DNA of 64,000 nucleotides, taken from assembly GCA_910589415.1 (NCBI GenBank), contig OU342639.1, positions 26,420,268-26,484,267 of the forward strand. The letters run 5' to 3'. Below the pieces are notes generated by a model that worked only from the letters and a program-made list of their open reading frames with translations, ran no database searches and had not been told where the DNA came from. Below, one piece after another: positions 49,819 through 60,500 of the stretch. Both the position numbers and the translations under genes were made by a program. Numbering within the stretch: position 1 is the stretch's first letter; the number at the start of each line of letters is the position of its first letter. The stretch comes from Malachius bipustulatus. Lineage: Eukaryota > Arthropoda > Insecta > Coleoptera > Melyridae.

Positions 49819-49823
49819 GAAAC
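49819..49823. other. Right target-site duplication GAAAC of the BEL element
   Basis: Identical to 42427-42431, directly after the terminal TTCA of the 3' LTR. Confidence 0.9.
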
Positions 49824-50460
49824 CTTCTACATTTACTAAATTTTAAGAGTAAAGTTGCTGATCATATGAAAATAAATGAAAATTTTATATTACTTTTATA
49901 TGATTTCAAGTGCATGCGTTTAATATACTGATACCTTATACTCCTATGATAGTAATATATGATAAATCCTGCGGATTTTCATCTTCCTATCAAAAGAGTA
50001 AGTACTCGAGTAAGTAGGTAGGTAGTAACATATATTTCAGGAAAAATAAGACCCTTTCGGCTGTAATAAGATACAGAGAGAGGTATACATAATATTTTAC
50101 AAAGACTTATACATAAAAGTTCTCCGCAAATAAGATTATGTATTTTATAGATATGTAAATAGGTACAGCTAAACGTGTATGAGCACCGCAACGATTTCCG
50201 CGTGTGGTTCTTTTATCTGGGAATAAACACACTTGATGAATTAAGGTAGTAACAGTTTATTAATTACTACATCATTATTGTTGCCTAATTGGCAAATTTT
50301 GCATAATTTATTGCTTGCGTAAATAAATAGAAAAGAAGACTCAAGGTTTTCCAGAATAACTGCATTCTTCTTTTTAAGCGATGAAAATTATTAAATTTGA
50401 TAATAATTATTTACGTTAAATGTATACCTTAAATCTATTTAGTGGCGTCTAGTCTAGATA

Positions 50461-51530
50461 TACAGGGTGTTTGTTTGGTGACATATACAGGAATTTTGGG
50501 AATTAAAAAGAGAATAACTTTTTTTTTCATCGTTTAGAAAATATCGAGAAAAATATTTCCAAAAATGTAATACAAAGTCGGTAATATTTTTTTTAATAAC
50601 TGGACAGATAAATCAAACGTCTTTTTATATAAAATCGCAATTTATATATTAAAAAAGAATAACTTTTCCCAAGATATTTTCAAAAATGTAAAACTAAGTC
50701 TACTGTGAAATATGTTTTCATTAACTGGACAACTAAATCAATATAAAATCGCATTTTAAGCATAATTAGAGTTCTTTTTTCAATATCGTGCTTCGTTTAA
50801 AAAATATTTCCAGATGTAGAACAACAGTGTGTTTCGTTTCAAATAAAAAAAAACTTTTTTTCCGTATGTAAAGCTTCCGAAGTTTTCTTGAATTTTAGTC
50901 GTTGCAAAGAACTAGCGTACGCTGATGTGATCAAGCATATTGCATTTGTTTTTTGAAAAATTTTAATTAAAAAAGTTACAAAACAAAAATCAATAAAAAT
51001 ATTTTCAGTCCAATTTCTTGTCTTGTCGATTTTTTTTAACCAAACTCGCGTTTTGAGGGTTTGAGGTGATTTCAAACTTTTTTAAATAAAATTTTTCGAA
51101 AAAAAAAACAAGTACCTATGTCTTCTCAATTTTTAGAGTTTATTTTTGTTCTTTGCAAAAGCTTATTAAATGTATCTTATCCATTAGAAAAAGCTTCGGA
51201 AGATTTAGGTATACATATGGGGAAAAACCTCGGGATTCTTTTTTGTACACGGCAGTTGATACGTAAAATTCAAATTTTACGTTTTTGAAAATATTTCCCG
51301 ATCTTGAATAAAGTTATTATTTTTTATGCTTAAAATACGATTTTCTACATGACGTTCGATTCAGGCTGCATGCCCGCATCAGCTACTGAAAAAAGTACAT
51401 ACTTTACTCATTTTCCCAGCAGCTTTTAGTTTTACATTTTTGGAAATATTTCCAAAACGAGGCCTCATCTTGAAAAAAGTTATTCCCCCAAAAGTTTGAT
51501 TTTGGCCATCCAGTTACCAAACACCCTATA
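50461..51530. mobile_element. Foldback element with TA target and CAGGGTGTTTG ends
   Basis: The left end TA|CAGGGTGTTTGTTTGGT at 50461 is mirrored by ACCAAACACCCTA|TA ending at 51530. Inner blocks pair as well: ATTTCCAAAAATGTAATAC near 50556 against 51430-51450, and AAAGCTTCCGAAG at 50869 against CTTCGGAAGATTT near 51194. Arms are roughly 400-500 bp and diverged. The centre is AT-rich with no transposase. Confidence 0.7.
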
Positions 51531-52074
51531 TCAATTAATTATAACCCTCATAAAACCCTCAATTAATTATAAAAATCCTTTTCGGAAATCATACTCTACA
51601 ACCAAGTCTGACGAAGAAAAAAATTAACACAAATCTTAATCAAATAAAAGGCATCGTGTCTCCGAAAATGTAGCGTTACAACTTACAACCGAAACCTTTG
51701 AAATGACAATCATTGATCTGGGAACTGGGAACTTTTAGAGGTAACTGGATATTTTCAGATCTCATCTTGCAAACATCTGGTCGCAGCTCGCAATGCCTTT
51801 CGATAACCACTTAACGAGACTTTAATTTAAAGTTGTGAAATCCCAAGAGTTTTTAATTAACTGTATCTCTGAAAATTGCATTTCTCTAGGCGACCTTCGA
51901 AGTGTATTGCTACTTTGCGGATGGAGTGTTTTTAGATGCAAACAAAATTACCTTAGTTACCGCAGTTTTTTTCTTTTTGAAGATCGAATGCTTTAAATTT
52001 ATGACAACAATATAATTTTACTCAATCAATTAATTAAGAGAAGTCGTCAAAGTTAAATAAATTGCTTTCAGGTG

Positions 52075-52220
52075 GTTGGATTTGGATTCGCGATTTGAAA
52101 ACTGGGACCACGTACGTTCGATTCCCGACCACAGCGGCTTCTGGAGCTTATGAAGGCGTCTATTCACTCGGAAGACCCACAAAGAGAGACAGTAATCCGC
52201 TAACCGTTTATAGGGTAATG
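52075..52220 (+). repeat. Possible tRNA-derived SINE fragment
   Basis: GTTCGATTCCC at 52115-52125 matches the RNA polymerase III B-box consensus. It is preceded by a tRNA-like TTTGAAAACTGGGACCACGT and followed by unrelated sequence. No clear A box and no complete cloverleaf, so it is not called as a tRNA gene. Confidence 0.3.
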
Positions 52221-55200
52221 TAACCTATTTAACATTTTTTAGTCAATTAAACAAGAGAATTTAATCCTTTTAATCATCCTCAGTTTTCCATTATTTCTTA
52301 CTCGGAACTTTTTTACTTATGACATTTAAAATCCGCTGACAGTTTTCTAAATCCTAGAGAACATCTCAACGTCCCTCAATTTCGGGGATCAAGGATCAAG
52401 TAGATAAGCCCAATAATTATTAAATAAAAAAACGCGTGAAAATATTTCTCGAATTTCTCGAAAATAGTTTTTTATATTGTCTGAGGTTTTTTTATTAAAA
52501 AAATAGCAGTTTTTCCTCAAATTAAAATGGCCGCCATTTTGAAATGAATTGACCGATATTGCTCAAATGCAATATCAGACCAATCCTTCTAGACTTCAGT
52601 TCCCTATATTGGAAAAACTCGAGGAAAAACTGCGAGCTGCTCGGTTGACTGTGAACATCCAAATCAGCATAAATCAGCGTAAAGTTTTCCAAAAATCATA
52701 TTTTTCGTTTTGTTTAAATTACAGGGCACTCAATAGGTTTTGGTACTTGGAAAATGAACAAGAAGTTCTTCCCCAAAGTGAGCAACAGCATATTTTTGGT
52801 CCCGTTATTTTGTTACTAAAGAGAGAAGTTTGGTCATGTGTTCTTCTTCCTTCCTGCAAAATCTGGTCCTGTTAAGATTCATGAATTCAGTCGTAAGGAA
52901 CATTCAATCAGTTGTTCTCGACAGTGTACATGACGTGTCAGCTATGCTGCCAATTCGAGACATATTATTAAGGAGTGCCTTCCTAGAAGTCACCTCTGTT
53001 ATACAAAAAAAGGTGCCACCAGTTCCGTGCATGGAATTAGTATAGTTTGGGATGTTATTGAAGTAAAATAAGCTTATCAACAAGAGGTTTCTCCTACCAC
53101 TCGTCACAACACTCCCGTTATTAGAGTGTATTAGAGTCACAAGTCACATGATCTTACCCACTTGATTTTTTTTTCAAATGGTATTTAAAAGATAAGATTT
53201 CTGTAACACGACTGGTGATTTTTTTTATTGTTTGTGTTTTGCTGCTTGATGTGTTTTTATTTAGTTTGTTTTATTTATTAATTTTTTTTTAGTATATATT
53301 TTGTTTAGTAGAGAAAAGGTCGACTTGTCTTTTAATTTAATTAAAATGTAAATCGTTGTTGACAGGCAGTTTTCTGCGAAGATAATACCAATCGACCTTG
53401 GCCACCTTAAAGTGATAAGAGTGGAAAGAAATTTTAGTCCTCACTGTTAATTATTAAGTGTGGTAATCATTGGGTTAGTAATTTTACCCTCTACTATTCC
53501 ATCAGTGTGGCGTCCATAAGAAAATTGAGTTTTTTTTAGGTCCCATAAGGTGTCAAAAGGTGTCAAAAAGTACCTAAAGAAGAAGTTGTCTTTATATGTT
53601 ACAGAATTGACGATATCTTGACTTGAATCAAATTAATTAAAGAATTAAGATCAGAAATAATTGCAGCTTCTGTCAGGTCGTCATCTTTTGGACGCACGAC
53701 GCACAGACATAACAAATTATGAATTTGTTTTATAGAATTTTAGTGTATGCATGTGTGTATGGCGTTGATTTGAATTATGTATAAGTAAGTGTATCGTATC
53801 CACTGTTAAGTTAAAGGTGTGTTTTCTTTGTTGGAATGAATCGAAGCGATTTTCTGATATATTATCAAAGAAAAGGTCAAAGATTAAAAGATTCAGGGAC
53901 AATATTTATCTTATATATTAGCTTCTGTGAATCCATAGTAATGTTACCAAGTTTTAATGTAAACTCTTCAAGAATAAAAACTTGTCTCTTGTGGTAAATT
54001 CCGTTTTCAGGAGTAGTATATCGACAGATTATCTATTGTTTTCTTTTATAATTTTTACAATTAATTGATGAAGGTTAATGTAAAGGTTCAAGCTTTACAA
54101 ACTTGAAAAAATTACTATAGCGATGAACTCTTCGATCGACATCACGTGTGTAACGAGGAAGGATTTGGAGCTAATTTTTGAGACTAATGGGTCTTTTGTT
54201 AATTCGGCGATTATTTTTACCGAGATATTAGGTACTAACTTAACTTTTTTTTCTCCAAAAGAACGGTTTTATTGGATTTTTTTTAGCAAAATGTACATAG
54301 AAGCTTGGAAACTAAGTTGGGCCAATTTCAAATTAAGGCGTTTAGGTGTTTACGACCTTCTGTCATCACCAAACCAAAAAACGTAATAATTATGATTGAA
54401 AATTAAATATAACGAAAAAAAAACCTGTAAGTATTTAATTGATCAGCAATTTTTGGCGACATTATGGGAGTCAATTAGCTATTGAAGGAATGTATCCGTG
54501 TTTGTGTCCAATGTGTATAGTTTTAGGAGAAGCCAGATTTTTAAAACCCGAACAAAAAGAGGAGATGAACTTGCGCATGAAGTTAGCACCTCAATTTTGG
54601 ATTTTCAATTAAAAATAGGATGAGCTGAGATGTGCCCGAGATGTGTTATTATGCGCATCTTACAAAAAAATCAAATTATTTTTCTTAACACTGCTAGTTG
54701 AGCTGTTTACATTAATATGCTCCTGTTGTGCTGCCATGTGCCGCGTAAAGAAAAAGAGAGAGAAAGAGAGAGAGAGAAAGAGAGAGAAAGAAAGAAAGAG
54801 AGAGAGAGAAAAGGCGGACAAAATTCGCAATTTCTCTCTCTCTATCTTTACGGCACATGACGCATCATGGCTTAGCGCAACAAGATCATAAAGGTTGTAA
54901 AAAACTATTTTTATCCATAAAAGTTTGCAAAAAAAAATCTCTACGGCACATGCATGATACCACAACAGGCGCATATTTGGTAAGGCACAACTTAAACCGA
55001 GGAAAAAACAAAAAGGGGGTGTTTACTTCGTAGAAAAACTTATTTATGTCCATAGAAATCGAAAATTCGCATTTTTAAAAATTAAATATAAAAATTCCCA
55101 TTTTTAAAAATGAAATATAAAAAATATTAAATAAATATTACAAAATATTCAACCAATTTGTGTGACGAAAACATTCGATGAAGCCTGTCCAGCACCGAGT

Positions 55201-56567
55201 CCATCGCACCATAAAAAATTATATGGGATATAATTATTGTCTTCCTGTATATTTTTTTATTGGAAATTAATTAAAATTATTGAATCTATAACGGCCATAC
55301 ACAGGGAAGCTAGAAAGCAACCAACGCGGCAACGGTTCAATAAATCTATCTGTTTTGAGTTTTGAAAAAAAAATGCTAAAACAGAAAACAAGTAAATTTT
55401 CTATTTTTTTTTTTTTTAATATTTATATTTAAATATTTAAATAAATATTTTTTTTAACACATCCTGTATATTATTTCATTTTCAGATTGTCTGAGAAAAT
55501 CCAGCAAGAACAGTTTTTACAGCAGGTGCCGTTCAAGTCGAGTAGGTTACGAGCGAGGTTATGACTAAAAAACAAGCGAAAACCGCGATTTTCAAAGCTG
55601 TTTACAACAAAAATGGCTTAAGATATCGGAAAACGGCTTACTTTGTCCCTATCTTGACTTTTCGAGCGTTATCTTACAGTTCTTACTTGAAATTTTAATA
55701 CCAGGGTGATGAAAATTATCAGATCATTTTGTCGAGCATTTTGTATTAAATCTCGTATTAAATTTCAAGAACCTCCGGGCGATTCGATTCATGAGAGAGC
55801 GAAGCGAGGCAGGGAGCTAACAGAAAAAAGATTCTAATCCATTTTCGGAACGAAGCGTGACATAACTATTTGCAGTCAAAAAATTAAAAAAAAAAAAAAA
55901 AAATTCTAGAATCATATTTTCATCAGAGTATATAGTTCCTAAAAAAATATTTTTTGACATCGTTTTTGACTAAGGAAAACATTTTCATTTGAATGTGGAT
56001 TTGACCCAAAATCAAACTTCCGCGTTTACCTTTTTTTTCCGAGATTTTTTTCCATTACATTTTTATTTAATGGCAAAATATTACTTCATTTTTTTCCTTT
56101 TCATTTATTCAACAGCAAAAAAAACTTCAATTTCTTATATGCACATTGAGACAGATTCAAAAAGTTAATGACATCCTGACATACTGACGTTTTAGAAAAA
56201 CTTTAGAAACTTCAAAACCCCCAAATGTCAAGTAGGTATAGAATGAAAAAGTGTCTTGATTGTCAGAATCTACAAAATAGGCAGGAATTTTTTGCCTCTT
56301 TAGGAACGAAAAAAACTAAGAAAATAACCACTGTTGGTATTTTTTTTAGTTGAAATGAGTCATTTTCATTGTAAGCGAAAAAATAAAAAATTAGAATTCA
56401 CCAAAGCAATAATAATAGTCTGTATAATAATATACTGATAGGTCTGTATGTTCGTTGAGGGTCGCTTCGAGTTTAAATAAGGTTTAACTAACTGGAGTTT
56501 AAGTATTTATTTAATAAATTTTGCCTTAAGCCACACCTCTTTGAAGCCGAGAGGGGCAAGCTTCGTA
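52221..56567. other. Gene-poor stretch with small repeats
   Basis: It contains a copy of the GCCGCCATTTTGAAA family at 52529-52577, a block at 54560-54620 shared with 17135-17185, and a GA-rich hairpin at 54736-54860. A repeat-like segment at 55490-55870 carries GAGCGAAGCGAGG and GGAACGAAGCGTGA phrases. A 108-codon plus-strand frame at 52549-52875 overlaps the repeat and has no recognisable domain. Confidence 0.45.
54736..54860. repeat. GA/CT microsatellite hairpin
   Basis: CATGTGCCGCGTAAAGA followed by a GA/AAAG-rich run (54752-54812) is mirrored by CTCTCTCTCTATCTTTACGG and CACATG ending at 54860. A third CTCTACGGCACATG copy lies at about 54939-54952. Confidence 0.65.
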
Positions 56568-57186
56568 TACAGGGTGGTCCGAACATAAAAGTCTTCATAA
56601 TCATTGGTCCTCAGAGTTTTGATTTTCGAGTTAAATTTCTTCGAAAAATTTAATATTTTTTTAATATCAAAAAATTGGCTGATCAGAATAATTCGAAATT
56701 TTTGACACTTGTACTAATTATTGAAGTACGTGATATTTGATTCTCCCGATGAAAAATTATTTAATCCAGTGGCGGAGATCTGGGATTTTCGTTTACTTTT
56801 TTTTAATAGGTTCTACGCCACTGACTTTAATGCAAAATTTGTTGTTTTCGGTATATACAGAAATTAATCATTTTCGTGATCGTTACTGGAGCGTATTGCG
56901 TTACAAAAAACTTGCATGGGTACCTCCACATTGAACAATACGAGGTATCTACCACAAATGTCATATATGCATTAAAGGCAGTGGCGTAGAGATTATTAAA
57001 TAAGAAAGGGGTTACGACATACCCAGATTTTCGCCACTCGATTAAATAATTCTTTGTTAGGAGTATTAGATCATGAACCCATCCACTTGAATTAGTACAA
57101 CTGTCAAAAATTTCGAATTATTTTATCAGCCAATTTTATGATATTCAACAAATATTAAATTGTTCTCAAAACTTCAACACCGTGTA
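56568..57186. mobile_element. Short foldback element with TA target
   Basis: TA|CAGGGTGGTCC at 56568. The right end, reverse-complemented, is TA|CACGGTGTTGAAG at 57186. The arms pair through AATTGGCTGAT, AATAATTCGAAATTTTTGAC, TTGTACTAATT and ATTATTTAATC.AGTGGCG. An inner pair, GTGGCGGAGATCTG against CTACGCCAC, gives a nested stem. The left end is about 45 bp longer than the right. Non-coding. Confidence 0.65.
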
Positions 57187-59386
57187 GCTCAAAAATCATT
57201 TTTCAATTGAATCAAGAATAAAAGAGATAGGTACAGTTCAACAGTTTGAAAAACGAAAGTCCATCCCTGTGATAAATTCAGGAAACTAAACTAATTTAAA
57301 CATAAGATAAACAATCAAAGGAAACAAAAATTGCATTACCGAAGGGGACCCAAGAAACAAGAAAAAAAAAGAAATGAACTAAAATCAAAAAGTTAAATAA
57401 TAAAAAACAAAGGCTAGAAAATTCAATCAAATTACATTTAACAATAATACCTTTGCCCTGAAAACTATTTTCTCCTATAACATAGGAAAATTTACGAATT
57501 TTTATAAGTAGTGTGATTTATTGAAACGTAGTATGTAAAAAAACTTCTTACCAGACTTAAATTGTGGAATTCTATCAGACCTTCATGCTAATTTATCACA
57601 GAGCCGGACTCTCATTTTTTTTTTTTTAATTTTTTTCATTTTATTCTAATAAAATACATACATATTAGTAATTTTAAAGCTGAATGGCTGGTACACCTAA
57701 AATTGGTTTAGATTGACAGTACGACAGTACGGACTTGCTCAGCGAACCCAGTTTGGGCTTCTTTTTCCGTTTTCAATTGACTTGAGTACATAACTACATG
57801 ACTGACTAAGTACATATTTGGAAACAATCAGTTTCCAATCATATAAAACCTCAAGTCTATTAAAAAAACATGATAAAATATAATATGTATATAAAATTAT
57901 AAATATAATAAACGAATAACTGACCTGAGAGATTATCAACTAGAAATTAATTCATGATAAAATTACAAAGTATGCGGGATCGCAAATAAATTAATTGTCT
58001 GATTGTCAACATGTGGGATATTCTTCTATACTAAGTAGTTTAACCTTGAAAATTACTCCATGAGAATTTTTAACACGAATTCTCTTATACATATTACCTA
58101 TTCATTCCATAAGTCACCTGCCATGACTTTATTTATTGTTTACCTAATGGAGCGCAAAAGTACTTTCAATTTTCTTGGTGGAAATTTTGTTTTGATGACG
58201 AAAATTAACGTTCCCTACTTGATTATTTTTTTTAATCACCAATGGTAATTTGATATTTGAGTTTTAATTATTACCTATTCTAAAACCTCAACTTGCAGAC
58301 ATAGTTCAACAGGTATAAAGATCGAGATTTAAGACTGACGGAACTGATTTTTTTTCAAAATTGGTACTTAGGTACCTCTACCCGATTAAATACCTACTAC
58401 TGTTATTATTGCATGGCACTAAAAAAAAGGTACATTTAATCATTATCAAAAGAAAAGTTGTAAGAGTTCTTAATGTAACGATGCCGACGATAATGTTATG
58501 CCGAGAAGCTTGCTTGGAGTTCACCTATTTTTAATTTCCAGATAAAACCGTCGCAACTAAATATAGTAACAAACATTACTGAAAATAAATTGGAACACGT
58601 AATAATAAATGTTTCTCTTTCATTAATAATACTCACGCTTAGGAATAAATGTATTCAAATTTGTTTTCTATTTAATTATTAAAGAACAAGTAAGTTTTTT
58701 TAAATAAAATATGCATTCAACAACGGTGGCTCAACTTTATTATTAATAACGCAACAAATGTAAATATTCAAGTAACCAGGTAGGCACCAACTTTTAAACG
58801 TAAACAGGCGCGATTTACTTGTCACTTTTCTATCAAACGAACGAAAAACTAAACAATGGAAAAGATTAGTTTTCGACCTAATATACGAGCGGAAAATTTT
58901 GAAGAAAAGTTTGCTAAACATTTATTATTTATTATGGATGATGAATGTTACATGAAAATTAACCGAATGGTAATATTAAAAATGTAAGTACCCTTGCCAC
59001 CACACTCGTGTCCAAGAAGAAAACCTATCACGAGCATCTTTCCATCAATTTTATTTTAACTGACTGTGACTATTATAATAATAGTGACTAGTGACTAGTG
59101 AGTGAGAGCGAGTTTAAAAGCAAAATAAATAAATGTATAACTTGTTATGATTATTTTATTAACACTGAACGATTCGCGAAGAGAAGGAAGAAATAACACC
59201 AAAACTGCCTAATAAATAAGTTATTATGTTTACCGTAGCATCAAAAGACTCGGGCACATGCATATGTATACCTACATATTTTAAACGTGTTTTGTCGAAT
59301 CGCAAAGAATTAATTTCCATAAGTTTGTATGGAGAGACCGAGGTTAACACATGCGTTTACATAGATAAGATCCTGGATCCACTCAC
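57187..59386. other. Gene-poor AT-rich stretch
   Basis: No gene, RNA or structured repeat recognised. Many A/T runs. Confidence 0.5.
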
Positions 59387-60500
59387 CTAACAAAATATGC
59401 TCGAACACAAAGTTACATTACTTGCAGCAGGAAATCATCCAACCACACGCACGCAGCAGTGAAAATGTAGAACGGCAGCAGGACCAAACCAAAGAGTGGT
59501 AGTACTGGTAGTAGAGTTTCGTCCTTCAGGTTCAGGCAACAGGATCACACATCAACATTTATTTTATTAAAAGCGGCTAATAGCGTAGGTATACGTAATA
59601 TATGATGACATTAGAATATAATAATTAACGATAACACGAATAAAAAACACCGGTAAAGTGATAACACCACGATTATAATAGGACTAGAACAAGAATTCTT
59701 TAAGAGTTCGTTCGGCTTGCTTTGCTTTACTATTATTTATTATATCTTGCAACATAAACACACCGACACAACGACACGACGAAAAGAGGATTTATTTTCT
59801 TAAATGAAATAATGATCCTCAAAGTTGATCACGGACCCAAGTACAAGTACCGACAACACCAAGTACTGCATGATAGATCTTGGATAAAATTCTAAACGTT
59901 GTTGTGGATGATGATGTATCGACTAGAACAAGTTATAAATGTTTGACGAAGAAGTTGTAGTTGCGCCACTTTATAAGGTAAAACCTCGTCAGATGCACAT
60001 CTCTGGCGACGTCGATGCTGTCGTTGCTCGCGGCGCGGCCACAGCCAACAAACTATCGCCTTGTTGTTGGATGTTGGTCGCTTCTGCCTGCTGCTTGCTG
60101 GTTGCCGCCTGCGGCCTGCTGCCGATCGTCGCAGGAACGGCGCACCACGCGAGCAAGCAGCCGAAAGGAAACAACAACACGTTCTCTCTCTAGCTCGCGT
60201 AAACGATCACATGATATCTCGCTATCTCTTTCCAGTCGATGTTCAGCTCAGCCGCTCAGCGTCAGTGATGGACCGACCCGTGGTGTGTCGCCTCGCTTTG
60301 CCGGTGATGATGACGGAGGACGACCGGCAGGCAAGTCGAGAAGGATCGCAGGAGGCAGGAAATCAGGGACCGATGAGGGAAGAGAGGGAAACAGTAGCAG
60401 CAGGAGCAGAGGAATGATCAGTACCACCCAGCACTGTTTTACATGGCTGATTACCGGATCGCGATTGCCCCCGGAGGCAAACAACACCGACGGCGGCAAT
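59387..60500 (-). promoter_or_regulatory. Candidate promoter / non-coding first exon region (possibly Mef2)
   Basis: Sequence from about 59.4 to 60.5 kb is richer in G, C and CpG than the rest. On the minus strand a strong donor, TTAG|GTGAGTGG, ends at 59387 and could close a non-coding exon that splices to the acceptor at 8771. A TATAAAG-like box occurs on the minus strand at about 59969-59975. Long open frames here (229 codons plus strand at 60015-60704; 83 codons minus strand at 60248-60499 with a leucine run) are low-complexity and unrecognised. Assignment to Mef2 rests only on orientation and splice logic, over a gap of 50 kb. Confidence 0.25.

Noticed and set aside
52115..52125. tRNA gene
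   Set aside because: Only the B-box is convincing; no acceptor stem or anticodon arm can be paired.
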